NCBI GenBank assembly: GCA_012103075.1
Contig: JAAVLQ010000002.1
Location: 1,221,001-1,285,000 of the forward strand
DNA: 64,000 bases
Direction of reading: 5' to 3'
Origin: Brucella cytisi
GTDB taxonomy: Bacteria > Pseudomonadota > Alphaproteobacteria > Rhizobiales > Rhizobiaceae
The notes beneath the pieces were generated by a model, which worked only from the letters and a program-made list of their open reading frames with translations, did not search any database and was not told the DNA's origin. Positions 1 to 10,316 of the stretch are shown here, piece after piece (position 1 is the stretch's first letter; every line of letters begins with the position of its first letter). The position numbers were made by a program, and so were the translations under genes.

Positions 1-943
1 TTTGCAGGCGATCCCCGTCATTCTTCTCATCATCTGATCGGGTCATTCCTGCTGATCAAGCTTGCCCCCGGCGATACGGTGGACGCGCTTGTTGGCGACA
101 TGGGCGGCGCAGACCCGCAATTCGTCGCCAATCTGCGCGCCGAATACGGCCTCGACCAGCCGGTCTGGACGCAGTTGTGGATCTACATGACCAAGCTGGC
201 ACAGTTCGATTTCGGCTGGTCCTATGTCTACGAACAGCCGGTGCTGGACGTACTGATGGCCCGTCTCGTGCCGACGCTCCTGCTCATGGTTTCCTCGCTT
301 TCGGTGGCCTTCATTTTCGGCATTGCGCTCGGAGCTTTCGCCGCGCGGCGCGCTTATTCGCTGACCGACAATGCGATTTCCACGCTTGGCCTTGTCTTCT
401 ATGCAATGCCGAGCTTCTTTCTCAGCCTCATCTTGATGTTCATCTTTTCCGTCAAGCTCGGCTGGCTGCCGGTCGGTGGCTACAAGACGATTGCCGGTTT
501 CTATACCGGCTGGAAGAATGTTTGGGATATTGCCTGCACCTCGTCATGCCGACGACGGCGCTTTCGCTCATCTATCTCGCCTTCTACATGCGCCTGATGC
601 GCACCAGCGTGCTGGAAGTGGCCGACCTTGATTATGTTCGCACCGCACGCGCCAAGGGTGCAAGCGGTGCAAGGCTGATGTTCCATCACATCATGCGTAA
701 CGCATTCCTGCCTGTCGTTACGCTGCTCGGACTGCAATTCTCGACTGTGCTTGGCGGCTCGGTCGTGATCGAGACAATCTTTTCGCTACCCGGCCTCGGC
801 CAACTTGCCTACACCTCCGTTATCAAGCGCGACCTCAACACGCTGATGGGCATCATCTTCCTGTGCTCGGTGCTGGTGGTGATCGTGAATTTCATCACCG
901 ATCTCATCTATGCGCGGCTTGATTCGGGATCGAACTGTCATGA
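1..943 (+). CDS. Peptide ABC transporter permease, DppB-like (5' partial, frameshifted)
   Basis: Inner-membrane permease of an oligopeptide/dipeptide-type ABC importer. The reading begins inside the protein, a few residues before the first membrane segment, so the start lies upstream of the window. Family hallmarks are the early LAPGD motif, several hydrophobic segments and the cytoplasmic EAA loop (DYVRTARAKGAS, about 640-680) that docks to the ATPase. Three one-base shifts are needed for a continuous product: near 38, near 533 (a CCC run read as CC) and near 928. With the last one repaired the protein ends at a TGA overlapping the next ATG by four bases, so translational coupling is likely. 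It is the first visible gene of the 1-6.5 kb operon; the binding protein is probably upstream. Family assignment is firm, the substrate is unknown. Confidence 0.85.
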
Positions 944-1815
944 CTTCACAGGAACTCTCCCTCACCCGCCCGCAGGTCTCGCGCGCAAAAATTCTGTGGC
1001 AGCGCTTCAGCCGCAACCGCGCCGCCGTACTGGGCCTTATCCTCTTCATCGCCGTGGTCCTGATTGCGCTGCTGGCCGATGTCATTGCGCCCGGCGACCC
1101 GCTACGGCGCGTAGGCGATCCGCTCGTCTGGCCATTCGTCAATGCTGCAACGCCGCTTGGTACCGACCAGCTTGGGCGCGATATCATGGCAGGCATCGTC
1201 CATGGCGCGCGCATTTCGCTTCTGATCGGCGTGGTCGCCACCCTGATTTCTATCGTGATCGGCATCATCATCGGCGCTCTTGCCGGCTATTATGGCGGCT
1301 GGGTGGATGACGTTCTGATGCGCATCACCGAAGCCTTCCAGACCGTTCCAAGCTTCGTACTGCTTCTGACACTGGTGGCAATCTTCGGGTCATCGATCGA
1401 AAACATCATCATCTGCATCGGCATCGTGTCATGGACCGCGCCTGCCCGCATGGTGCGCGCCGAATTTCTGGCGCTGCGCAAGCGCGAATTCATCGATGCT
1501 GCGCGTAATCTCGGTGTTGGCAATGCCTCGATCATCTTCCGCGAAATCCTGCCGAATGCCCTTCCGCCGGTGATCGTCTTCGCATCGGTGGTGATGGCCA
1601 CCTCCATCCTGATGGAAAGCGCTCTCGCCTTCCTTGGTCTCGGCGATCCGAACTATGCAAGCTGGGGCAACATGATCGGCGGGGGTCGCGCCGTGCTGCG
1701 CACCGACTGGTTCTGCTCGGTCATTCCCGGCATCGCCATTCTGCTCACCGTTCTTTCCTTCAGCCTGCTCGGCGAAGGCCTGAACGACGCGCTTAATCCG
1801 AGGCAGAAGAAATAA
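940..1815 (+). CDS. Peptide ABC transporter permease, DppC-like
   Basis: Second inner-membrane permease of the peptide-type importer, 291 residues and intact. The N-terminal cytoplasmic stretch (SRAKILWQRFSRNRAAVLG) leads into a first membrane helix, then the LGTDQLGRD motif typical of DppC/OppC, further helices and the EAA loop near residues 185-210 (FIDAARNLG). The C terminus ends DALNPR, another family feature. I chose ATG 940 because it overlaps the upstream stop in an ATGA arrangement; the upstream ATG 910 would only add ten residues read inside the previous gene. Its stop overlaps the ATG of the ATPase (TAATG), so the genes are translationally coupled. Confidence 0.92.
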   Translation: MTSQELSLTRPQVSRAKILWQRFSRNRAAVLGLILFIAVVLIALLADVIAPGDPLRRVGDPLVWPFVNAATPLGTDQLGRDIMAGIVHGARISLLIGVVATLISIVIGIIIGALAGYYGGWVDDVLMRITEAFQTVPSFVLLLTLVAIFGSSIENIIICIGIVSWTAPARMVRAEFLALRKREFIDAARNLGVGNASIIFREILPNALPPVIVFASVVMATSILMESALAFLGLGDPNYASWGNMIGGGRAVLRTDWFCSVIPGIAILLTVLSFSLLGEGLNDALNPRQKK

Positions 1816-3451
1816 TGACCGCTGCACCCGTTCTCGAAATCAGAAACCTGCAGATCGCGCTGCCAAAGGGCGCCGACCGCCCTTACGCCCTACAGGACCT
1901 GACACTGACCATCAACCCCGGTGAAATCGTCTGCCTCGTCGGCGAAAGCGGCTCCGGCAAATCGCTTTCGGCAGGCGCAATCATGCGCCTTCTGCCGGAA
2001 CCGCATGTGCGCGTGACCAATGGCATAATCAGACTGGAAGGCACCGATCTCTATTCGCTCAGCGAAACCGATATGAAGAAGCTGCGCGGCGACCGCATCG
2101 GCATGATCTTTCAGGAGCCGATGACCGCACTCAACCCGCAGAAGACGGTTGGCTGGCAGATCGATGAAGTGTTGCGCCTGCACATGAAGCTCGGTCGCAA
2201 GAAACGTCGCGCCGCCGTGCTCGATATGCTGGCGGAAGTGAAAATTCCGGACCCGGGATCCGCCTATAACGCCTACCCGCACCAGATTTCGGGCGGACAG
2301 CGCCAGCGTGTCATGATCGCCATGGCGCTGATCCTGAAACCGCGCCTCATCATCGCCGACGAACCGACCACCGCGCTCGACGTGACCACGCAGGCACAAA
2401 TCCTGAAACTGATCCGCGACCTGCAACGCGAACACAATACCGGCATCCTGTTCATCACGCACGACTTCGGCGTGGTGGCGGAAATTGCCGACCGCGTTGC
2501 CGTTCTGCGGCTTGGCGAACTGGTCGAGGAAGGCCCGGCAAACGACGTGCTGAACCATCCGCAGCACCCATATACCAAGGCGCTGATTGCATCGGTTCCA
2601 GCTCTCACTCCGCCCGAACCGAAGCCATCTGTGGACGCTCAGCCGATCATTCTCAAGGCGAGCGCTTTACGCAAAACCTTCAAGGCGCGCGGCGGCTTGC
2701 TCACCGGCAAAAGAAGTGCCGTTCCTGCCGTGAAGGACCTTTCGTTTGAACTACGTCAGGGTGAAACGCTTGGCGTCGTGGGCGAAAGCGGGTCGGGCAA
2801 GACAACCGTTTCGCGCATCGTCACCCGTCTGCTTGAAGCCGATAGCGGCAAGGTCGATGTGAATGGCAAAGATTTTCTGAGCGCCAGTCCGCGTGAAGTG
2901 CGGGCCATGCGCAAGGACATCCAGATGGTCTTTCAGGACCCGATGGCCTCGCTCAACCCGCGCCGCCGCGTCGTGGACCTGATCGCACAGGGGCCAATCG
3001 TCCATGGCGTACCGAAGGCAGAGGCGCACGCAAGGCCCGCGGGTTGCTGGAGCTGGTAGAGCTTTCGCCCGCTGCCGCCGACCGATTTCCGCATGAATTT
3101 TCGGGCGGGCAGCGGCAGCGCATCGGCATCGCCCGTGCGCTGGCGCTGGAACCTCGCATCATCGTCGCCGACGAACCGGTCTCCGCGCTCGATGTCTCCG
3201 TACAGGCTCAGGTGTTGCGGCTTCTGGCCGACCTCCGCGAACGGCTCAATCTGTCGCTTCTTTTCGTAACGCATGATCTGCGCGTCGCGGCCCAGCTTTG
3301 CGATCGCATCATCGTCATGTCGAAGGGAGAGATCGCCGAAGCAGGTCCGACGGCTGAGGTCTTCGCTAATCCGCAACATCAATATACACAGCGCCTCCTT
3401 GCCTCCATTCCCGGCAAGGGCTGGACGCCTCCTCGTTTGGAAAATGCGTGA
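1815..3451 (+). CDS. Peptide ABC transporter ATPase, two fused ABC domains (DppD-DppF type), frameshifted
   Basis: Energises the importer encoded just upstream. Two complete ABC modules are present in one chain of about 545 residues, as in GsiA/YejF-type proteins. The first Walker A (GESGSGKS) is at residues 43-50, followed by signature SGGQRQR and Walker [13 protein letters not shown]. The second module has Walker A again as GESGSGKT, signature SGGQRQR and Walker [13 protein letters not shown]. The oligopeptide-binding C-terminal linker follows the first module ([10 protein letters not shown]). One base, probably an A in an AAA run near 3031, is missing and splits the reading into 1815-3059 and 3044-3451. 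The join gives an uninterrupted match to the family. Confidence 0.9.
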
Positions 3452-3455
3452 CATC

Positions 3456-4780
3456 ATGCAGAACATAGTCTTTCCACCCTCCATCTGGGCTGCCACTGCC
3501 CCTGCCCGCATACCGGCAAAGCCGCTGACCAATGACGCGAAAGCCGATGTCGCCATCGTCGGCGGTGGTTTTACGGGGCTTTCAGCAGCGCTCCATCTGG
3601 CGAAACGCGGCAAGCGCGTCATCCTGCTGGAAGGCAATGCGGTCGGCTGGGGCGCATCGGGGCGCAATAATGGACAGGTCATTCCGACCATGACTTCGGC
3701 GGAACCCGATGCAATCGCCAAACGCTACGGCGCATCGGGCGAACGTTTTGCTCGACTGATCGGCAATAGCGCCGACATTCTGTTTTCCATCGTGCGTGAT
3801 GAAAACATCGAGGCCGAGGCCGAGCAGAACGGCTGGTTCCAGCCTGCCCATTCGCCGGGCCGGGTGAAGCTTTCGCAAACCCGCGTGGACGCATGGAAAC
3901 GCTTCGGCTTCCCGGCGGAATTTTTCGACCGCGCCGCAACATCGCGGCTGTTGGGCAGCGATTTCTGGTATGGCGGCATGTTCAACCCGACCGGCGGTCA
4001 TATCAATCCGCTGGCATTCGCACGCGGTCTTGCCTCGGCTGCCGAACGCCACGGCGCGATCATTCACGAACAAAGCCCGGTCATCTCCTATGCCCGGTGG
4101 GTGATCACTGGGAGGTCAAGACCACCAGCGCCACAGTTCGCGCCAAGGGCTTTCTGCTCGCCACCAACGCCTATACCGGTGAGCTGCGCGAAGGGCTTGC
4201 TCCGCGCCTTGCCCGCACCATCGTGCCGGTGCTCTCGTGGCAAATGGCGACGGCGCCTGTCAGCGATAATCTGCGCGCAACGATTTTGCCCGGTAGGCAG
4301 GCCGTTTCCGATACACGCGGCGACCTGCGTTTCTTCCGCTACGATGCCCGCAACCGGCTGATTACCGGCGGCGTGGTGATGGGCGATTTCAACATCGCAG
4401 AACGCGTCAAGCGCAAGACGGCGCGCAACATGGCGGAAGCCTTTCCAGCACTTGGCGAGCCGGAAATCACCCATGTGTGGAGCGGCTATATCGGCATGAC
4501 ATGGGATCGCTTTCCACGCGTTCATCAGCTCGGCCCCAATGGCTGGGCCCGGATCGGCTGCAACGGACGCGGCGTTGCGCTTGGCACATCGCTCGGGCGT
4601 GAATTCGCACGGGCGCTCGACGGCGAGCCTGTGCAGGAACTTGCCCTGCCCGTCTCGGAACCGGCACCGCTGCCTTTTCATAAAGTCGCGCGAAAGATTG
4701 CCCCGTTCTACCTCGCATGGCTTCGGCGCAAGGATCTCTCGAGCCAAATCTCTAGTCCCGCTCATTTAACGTTCATGTGA
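3456..4780 (+). CDS. FAD-dependent amino-acid/amine oxidoreductase (DadA/PuuB-like), frameshifted
   Basis: Flavoprotein of the DAO family, which oxidises amines or amino acids to imines. The N-terminal dinucleotide fold is visible (VAIVGGGFTGLSAALHL, about residues 30-46), then the FAD-contacting WGASGRNNGQ motif. The C-terminal FAD loop includes WSGYIGMTWDRFPRV and a glycine-rich end (NGRGVALGTSLG). PuuB-type oxidases have the same layout. A one-base shift near 4100 moves the frame between 3456-4100 and 4100-4780. ATG 3456 is preferred; ATG 3444 is in frame and overlaps the ATPase stop. In this operon it would act on a product of imported peptides or acyl-amino acids. The substrate cannot be read from sequence. 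Confidence 0.85.
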
Positions 4781-4792
4781 AAGGTCAGGTCC

Positions 4793-5281
4793 ATGAATCA
4801 AATGTCAATTCTCGAACGTCGCCGCATCGAAGCGCTGGTTCTCAAGAATGTTTACGAAGTTATTCGCGAACGCTCCGGTGAGGAAGAAGCGCAGGCTGCA
4901 ATCGGCGAAGCAGTCAGCCGTTCGGCCATCGAACAGGGCAAGAGCTTTGCCGATGAGCTGGGCCGCACGCCGACGATACAGGACTTTGCCGATATCCAGC
5001 CGCTGTGGACGAAGGAAAACGCACTGGAGATCGACGTGATTTCGCAGGGCGAAGATCATTTCGATTTCAACGTTACGCGCTGCCGCTATTCGGAAATGTA
5101 CCGCGAGATGGGTCTTGGCCATATCGGCCACCTGCTCTCCTGCAATCGCGATGGCGATTTCTGCATCGGCTACAATCCCGAAATGAAGCTGGAACGCTCA
5201 CAGACCATCATGAAGGGCGCAAGCCACTGCGATTTCCGCTACCGCCTCGACACGATTGAAGACAACACAAAAGGAGCCTGA
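4793..5281 (+). CDS. L-2-amino-thiazoline-4-carboxylic acid hydrolase-like protein
   Basis: 162-residue protein that I recognise as a member of the ATC-hydrolase family (Pfam ATC_hydrolase), whose founder opens the thiazoline ring in Pseudomonas L-cysteine formation. The sequence shows the family pattern of an N-terminal helical region followed by FDFNVTRCRYSEMYREMG, a conserved Cys in LLSCNRDGDF and the C-terminal SHCDFRYR motif; no signal peptide or membrane segment is apparent. Many family members are uncharacterised and the founder's reaction may not apply. It starts 12 bases after the oxidase stop and ends just before the M20 gene, so it belongs to the same operon. Confidence 0.75.
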   Translation: MNQMSILERRRIEALVLKNVYEVIRERSGEEEAQAAIGEAVSRSAIEQGKSFADELGRTPTIQDFADIQPLWTKENALEIDVISQGEDHFDFNVTRCRYSEMYREMGLGHIGHLLSCNRDGDFCIGYNPEMKLERSQTIMKGASHCDFRYRLDTIEDNTKGA

Positions 5282-5282
5282 C

Positions 5283-6455
5283 ATGCCGGTTGAAAACTGG
5301 ACATCGAACCAGCTTGACGAACTCGTCGCGTTCCGCCGTGACCTGCACGAAAACCCCGAGCTGCTTTACGATGTGAACCGGACTTCGGAAAAAGTTGCCG
5401 AAGCGCTGCGCGCCGCTGGCGTCGATGAGGTCGTGACTGGTATCGGGCGCACCGGCGTCGTCGGCGTCATTCGCGGCCAGTCGAACCGCTCGGGTCGCGC
5501 CATCGGCCTGCGCGCCGACATGGACGCACTGCCGATCCTCGAAGAAACCGGCGCTGAATGGTCGTCAAAAGTGCCGGGCAAGATGCACGCCTGCGGCCAT
5601 GACGGCCATACGACCATGCTTCTGGGCGCTGCCCGCGAGCTGGCGCAAAGCCGCGCATTCGACGGCACAGTCATCGTGATTTTCCAGCCTGCCGAAGAAG
5701 GTGGCGCAGGCGCCAAGGCGATGATCGACGACGGTCTGTTCAAGCGCTGGCCGGTCAACGAAGTTTACGGCATGCACAACCGTCCAAACCTCGCAGTCGG
5801 TCATTTCACCATCAATTCCGGCCCGATCATGGGATCGGTCGATGTTCTGGACATCACCATTGAGGGTGTTGGCGGACATGCCGCTTCGCCGCACCAGACC
5901 ATAGACCCCATTCCCGTCACCGCAGCGCTCATTCAGGCAATCCAGACGCTGACGGCACGCACCATCGACCCGCTGGATTCCGCGGTGATCTCGATCACCA
6001 CCATTCAGGGTGGCGACGCGTTCAACGTCATTCCGCAGAAAATCCGGCTGACCGGCACGGTTCGTACGCTTCGCGAGGAAGTGCGTGACCATATCGAGGA
6101 GAAGCTTACCCGCGCCGTGCAGGGCATTGCCGATGCTTTCGGCGCCAAGGCCACGCTCGATTATCAGCGCAGCTATCCGGTCACCGTCAATCACGAGCGC
6201 GAAACGGAACTGGCGGCAATCGCTGCCGATGCAGTTGCAGGCGCCGACCGTGTGACGCGCGACATGCCGGCGACGCTGGGCGGTGAAGACTTTGCCTTCA
6301 TGCTGAACGAAGTGCCGGGCGCGATGATCAATATCGGCAACGGCCCGAGTGCCAATCTCCATCACCCCAAATATGACTTCAACGACGATGTCATCGCCCG
6401 GGGTTGCTCATACTGGACCACGCTCGTACGCCATCGGCTGCCGATCGAGAATTGA
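5283..6455 (+). CDS. M20 family amidohydrolase (hippurate hydrolase-like)
   Basis: 390-residue cytoplasmic metal-dependent amidase of the M20/ama-hippurate group, which removes an acyl group from N-acyl amino acids. Metal ligands are in place: RADMDALP (residues about 80-87), MHACGHDGHT, the catalytic glutamates in FQPAEEGG and the C-terminal HH pair in NLHHPKYDFND; the lid domain with its GVGGHAA motif lies between. ATG 5283 follows an AAAGGAG ribosome site. It is the last gene of the operon and is followed by a terminator hairpin. With the peptide importer and the oxidase it suggests uptake of a small acylated amino acid or peptide, deacylation and then oxidation. Confidence 0.9.
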   Translation: MPVENWTSNQLDELVAFRRDLHENPELLYDVNRTSEKVAEALRAAGVDEVVTGIGRTGVVGVIRGQSNRSGRAIGLRADMDALPILEETGAEWSSKVPGKMHACGHDGHTTMLLGAARELAQSRAFDGTVIVIFQPAEEGGAGAKAMIDDGLFKRWPVNEVYGMHNRPNLAVGHFTINSGPIMGSVDVLDITIEGVGGHAASPHQTIDPIPVTAALIQAIQTLTARTIDPLDSAVISITTIQGGDAFNVIPQKIRLTGTVRTLREEVRDHIEEKLTRAVQGIADAFGAKATLDYQRSYPVTVNHERETELAAIAADAVAGADRVTRDMPATLGGEDFAFMLNEVPGAMINIGNGPSANLHHPKYDFNDDVIARGCSYWTTLVRHRLPIEN

Positions 6456-6474
6456 TAGCGACCTATATATGAAC

Positions 6475-6510
6475 AGGGGCGGTACCTTTGGGAGCCGCCC
6501 TTTGTGTTTT
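6475..6510 (+). terminator. Rho-independent terminator of the peptide-uptake operon
   Basis: G/C-rich inverted repeat (GGGGCGG paired with CCGCCC around a 14-base loop) followed by TTTGTGTTTT, 20 bases after the M20 stop. It fits termination of the 1-6455 operon. The rest of 6511-6691 holds no supported gene. Confidence 0.6.
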
Positions 6511-6691
6511 GCGTAGAAAGCGAAGTTGCAGAACAATAAAACCTCTAGTTTATCTGAGCCGCTCGTAATATAACGCGCCCCAATAAACCATCGCGGCTTT
6601 TCCCGATGGGAAAAGAGAATCCGGTTTGAGCGCATATTCCGAACGTCTCAGTTTCGGAAATGCGGGAAGCCAATGGTAGAGCGGGAAATCC

Positions 6692-8138
6692 ATGAATATC
6701 GAGTCTGCCTTGAGCGACAGCGCCAATATTTTTGACCTTGCGCCAATTTCCCCTGTGGCTTGAGGATTATAGCGGCCTGCGCAAACAGCTCGAAGAATGG
6801 CGCGCGCTTGGCGTTACCGATCTCAAGGCATTCCTGCACGAAGACACGACCCGGCTTCGCATCTGCACCAGCCATATCCGGGTTTTGAAGGTCAACCGCA
6901 AGACGCTTTCGCTTTTCGAGGCGGACAGCGTCAGCCATCTGGTCGCCAATCTCGAGCGCGTGTTTCGCGACGACATGCTGGACCCACATATCGACGAGAT
7001 GGTCCAGCTCTGGAATGGCGGTAATGCCTTCTCAAGCGATACCATCAACTATTCGCTTGGCGGCAAGCGGCTCGACATACAGCTCAAGGGCGTCGTGCTT
7101 CCCGGCTATGAGCACACCCGGGAGCGGGTGCTGCTTTCCATCGAGGATGTTACCGCCCGCGAGGACGCCCGCCGCGAACAGGACCGCCACAAGCAGCACG
7201 CGCAGGGCCTTTTCGAACATTCGCCCGTGTCGCTCTGGGTCGAGGATTTCAGCCGCATCAAGCAATTGATGGACGATGTGCGCCAGCGCGGCATCGTTGA
7301 TTTTCGGGTATTTACCGACGTGCATCCGGAATTCGTACGTCAGTGCATGAGCGAAATCCGGGTTCTCGAAGTCAACACCGAGACAACTGCCCTCTTCCTC
7401 GCATCCGACAAGAAGACGCTGCTGCAGAACCTGCCGCACATCTTCAAGGACGAGATGGAATCATCGTTCCGCGAACAGTTGATTGATCTGTGGAACGGTG
7501 TCCTGTTCCAGCGCCGCGAAGTAGTGAACTACGCGCTCGACGGCTCCGAAAGGCATGTGCTTCTGCAATTCTCCGTTCTGCCGGGACATGAGACGGACTG
7601 GTCTCTGGTGCAGATCGCGCTGACCGATATCACTGCGCGCAAGAAGGCAGAAGCCTATCTGGAATATCTGGGCAAACACGACGTTCTGACCAAGCTTCAC
7701 AATCGCGCCTATTATGTCGACGAGCTTAACCGGCTTGAACGGAAGGGCCATACGCCCGTTTCGGTCATCATCATCGATCTCAACGGCCTAAAGGCCGCCA
7801 ATGACCAATGGGGTCATGCGACAGGCGATGGATTGCTGCGGCGCATCGGCGAAGTGCTGAATGAAGCGGTGAAGCAGCCGGGCCATGCGGCGCGCATCGG
7901 CGGCGACGAATTCGCAGTTGTGCTGCCTTATGTGGATGAGCGCGGCGCCGAGGCAATGGTCGATGACATTCAGCGGCTGGTCGAAATCAACAACCAGTAT
8001 TATTCCCAGCTCAAACTCAATCTTTCCATCGGCTCTGCAACCAGCATGCCGGGCGAAAAGCTGGAAACCGTTGCCAAGCGCGCCGACCTGCTGATGTATG
8101 AGAACAAGCGTCAGCAATATACGAGCGGCATGATCTAG
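6692..8138 (+). CDS. Diguanylate cyclase with duplicated N-terminal PAS-like sensor, frameshifted
   Basis: Predicted c-di-GMP synthase. Two homologous sensor units of about 140 residues sit in tandem: the first contains LWLEDYSGLRKQLEEW and the second LWVEDFSRIKQLMDDV, each followed by matching IRVLKVN/IRVLEVN segments and ending in a DVTARE/DITARK PAS terminus. The C-terminal GGDEF domain has DLNGLKAANDQWGH and an intact GGDEF motif (near 7902-7916), so it should be active; I see no RxxD inhibitory site just before it. No membrane segment is apparent. A one-base surplus in a CCCC run near 6754 hides the true start: ATG 6692 joined to the main frame gives APISLWLEDY, matching the second repeat. 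ATG 6732 is the alternative. Confidence 0.87.
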
Positions 8139-8719
8139 TCATCAAATGCGATAATCGTTTTGCCGCGCGTCAGATCGGTAACGAGGCGGGATAGTTCATC
8201 CCGCATGGCAATGGGCATGGTGCCCGCGATCTCCACGCCGGTGCCGGTGAAGTTCTCTTGCGCTATGGTAAGGTTTTCCACCGCTGTCAGACGGGCTTTC
8301 AGCAGCGCATGATCTGAAAAATCGCAGGCAAACTGAAATCCGACCAGCGGAATAACTTCTGTTTTCTCCGCCTGTCGCAGACAGGTTGCAGCCGTGCCGC
8401 CATAGGCGCGCATCAGGCCGCCGCTTCCCAGAAGAATGCCGCCAAACCAGCGCGTGACCACAACTGCAATATTATCGAGTTGCTGGCCGTCGATTGCCTG
8501 CAGGATCGGCTTTCCTGCCGTGCCACTCGGCTCGCCATCGTCGCTGAAACGGTAGTTCTGCCCCATGCGCCGCCCCAGCAATTATGGCTTGCCGACTGGT
8601 CGGAATGCTCGCTCAAAAGTCCTTCGCCGCCTGCTCGCTCGCCACAGGCGCGGCAATGGCCAGAAACCGACTTTTTTGATCTCCTGACTATAGGTTTCGA
8701 CGCGACTAATCGTGAACAT
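8135..8719 (-). CDS. YigZ/IMPACT family protein, frameshifted
   Basis: Protein of the YigZ/IMPACT family, which in bacteria is linked to ribosome or nucleic-acid binding, function poorly defined. The central family motif is plain: RFSDDGEPSGTAGKPIL followed by VVVTRWFGGILLGSGGLMRAYG. The N terminus MFTISRVETYSQEIKKVGF and the segment LSEHSDQSASHNCW lie in other frames, so at least two one-base shifts occur between 8570 and 8670. The ATG at 8719 gives a normal total of about 195 residues. It is convergent with the GGDEF gene, the two ends overlapping by four bases. Confidence 0.8.
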
Positions 8720-8836
8720 GGCAATCCTGCAAAGATGATTTCGGGGGCCTAGCATTTTCCATTGAGGATGACGACCCCTTCCAGCTTCCCCTCGCATTGC
8801 GCCCACTGGATATAGGGTATAAGGCAATTGAAAAAT

Positions 8837-8856
8837 GAGCCCATATTTTTGGGCTC
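8837..8856. other. Short inverted repeat upstream of the cytosine deaminase gene
   Basis: GAGCCC and GGGCTC form a six-base-pair stem (seven counting an A-T pair) around an A/T loop, about 35 bases before the deaminase start. It could end transcription from yigZ-side readthrough, or act in the leader of the deaminase operon. It is too small to call a riboswitch. Confidence 0.35.
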
Positions 8857-8889
8857 TGTTCTTGCATATCCAGATGAAAGGTCTTGCCG

Positions 8890-10187
8890 ATGTTCGATTT
8901 GATCGTGAGAAACGCCAATCTCCCCGACGGTCGCGAGAAGCAGGACATTTTGGTCAAGGACGGCAAGATTGCCGATATCGTGCCCTCCAAGGGGGAACAT
9001 CAGGCGGCGCAGGAAATCGATGCGACCGACCGGCTCGTAACCCCACCATTTGTCGACCCGCATTTCCATATGGATGCGACCCTGTCGCTCGGCCTGCCGC
9101 GCCTCAATCGTTCCGGCACGCTACTGGAGGGTATCGCGCTGTGGGGCGAACTAAAGCCGATACTGACCGTTGAGGCCATGGTCGAGCGCGCGCTGCGTTA
9201 TTGCGATCTGGCCGTTTTTCGCAGGGCCTGCTGGCAATCCGCAGCCATGTCGATGTCAGCGATCCGCGCCTCTTCACCGCTGAAGCGATGATCGAAGTGC
9301 GTGAGAAGGTGAAGCCTTACATCGACCTTCAGCTTGTAGCCTTCCCGCAGGACGGCTACTATCGTTCGCCGGGCGCGGTTGATCTCGTCAACCGCTCGCT
9401 CGATATGGGGCTCGATGTCGTCGGCGGTATTCCGCATTTTGAGCGCACCATGGCCGATGGCGCAGCCACGCTGGAAGAACTCTGCCGTATCGCCGCCGAA
9501 CGCGGCCTGCCGGTCGATATCCATTGCGACGAAAGCGATGATCCGATGTCGCGCCATGTCGAAACGCTGGCCGCGCAGACCGTACGTTTTGGCCTGCAGG
9601 GTCGCGTTTCCGGCTCGCATCTGACCTCCATGCATTCCATGGACAATTATTACGTCTCGAAGCTCATTCCGCTGATTGCGGAAACAAAGATGAATGCCAT
9701 TCCGAACCCGCTCATCAACATCACGCTTCAGGGCCGTGCGGACACCTATCCGAAGCGCCGCGGCATGACCCGCGTGCCGGAACTGATGGCTGCTGGCATC
9801 AATGTCGCCTTCGGCCATGACTGCGTGATGGACCCTTGGTATTCCATGGGTTCCGGCGACATGCTGGAAGTCGGCCACATGGCGATCCATGTCGCACAAA
9901 TGACCTCCATCGAAGGCAAGAAGCAGGTTTTCGACGCGCTCACCGTCAATTCCGCCAAGGCGCTGGGCCTCGAAGGCTATGGCCTTGCAAAAGGCTGCAA
10001 TGCCGACTTCGTGGTGCTGCAGGCACGCGACCCGATTGAAGCGCTGCGCCTCAAGGCAAACCGCCTCAAAGTCGTGAAGCGCGGCAAGGTCATCGCCGAA
10101 ACCCCGCAGCGCATAAGCCGCCTCAACCTCGAAGGCCGTCCGTCTTCGGTTGACGGAGCAGACTACGCGCCAGTCGGCCAGCTTTAG
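8890..10187 (+). CDS. codA: Cytosine deaminase-like amidohydrolase, frameshifted
   Basis: Metal-dependent amidohydrolase matching cytosine deaminase, which converts cytosine to uracil and ammonia. Metal and active-site motifs agree with E. coli CodA as I remember it: PHFHMDAT (the HxH pair), HCDESDD, and FGHDCVMDPWYSMGSGDML with the catalytic Asp. The related N-isopropylammelide hydrolases share this fold, so substrate could differ. ATG 8890 follows a GAAAGG ribosome site. A one-base loss near 9215 splits the reading; the join DLAV-SQGLLAIRSHVD is natural. It heads an operon with a BMP/nucleoside ABC transporter, which supports a role in nucleobase uptake and salvage. Confidence 0.88.
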
Positions 10188-10316
10188 AATCTTCTTGAAT
10201 TAAAGGTGGTTTGGGCAATGATGGAAATCGTTGCTCATGAAATCCGCACGTCAAAACGAAGCAACCGGCTGCGCGCACCCACGCGCCGAAAACACACATG
10301 AGGGGTCCCTGACCAA

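Noticed and set aside
8837..8856. Riboswitch for a purine or pyrimidine upstream of codA
   Set aside because: Only one short stem is visible; no conserved aptamer core is recognisable.
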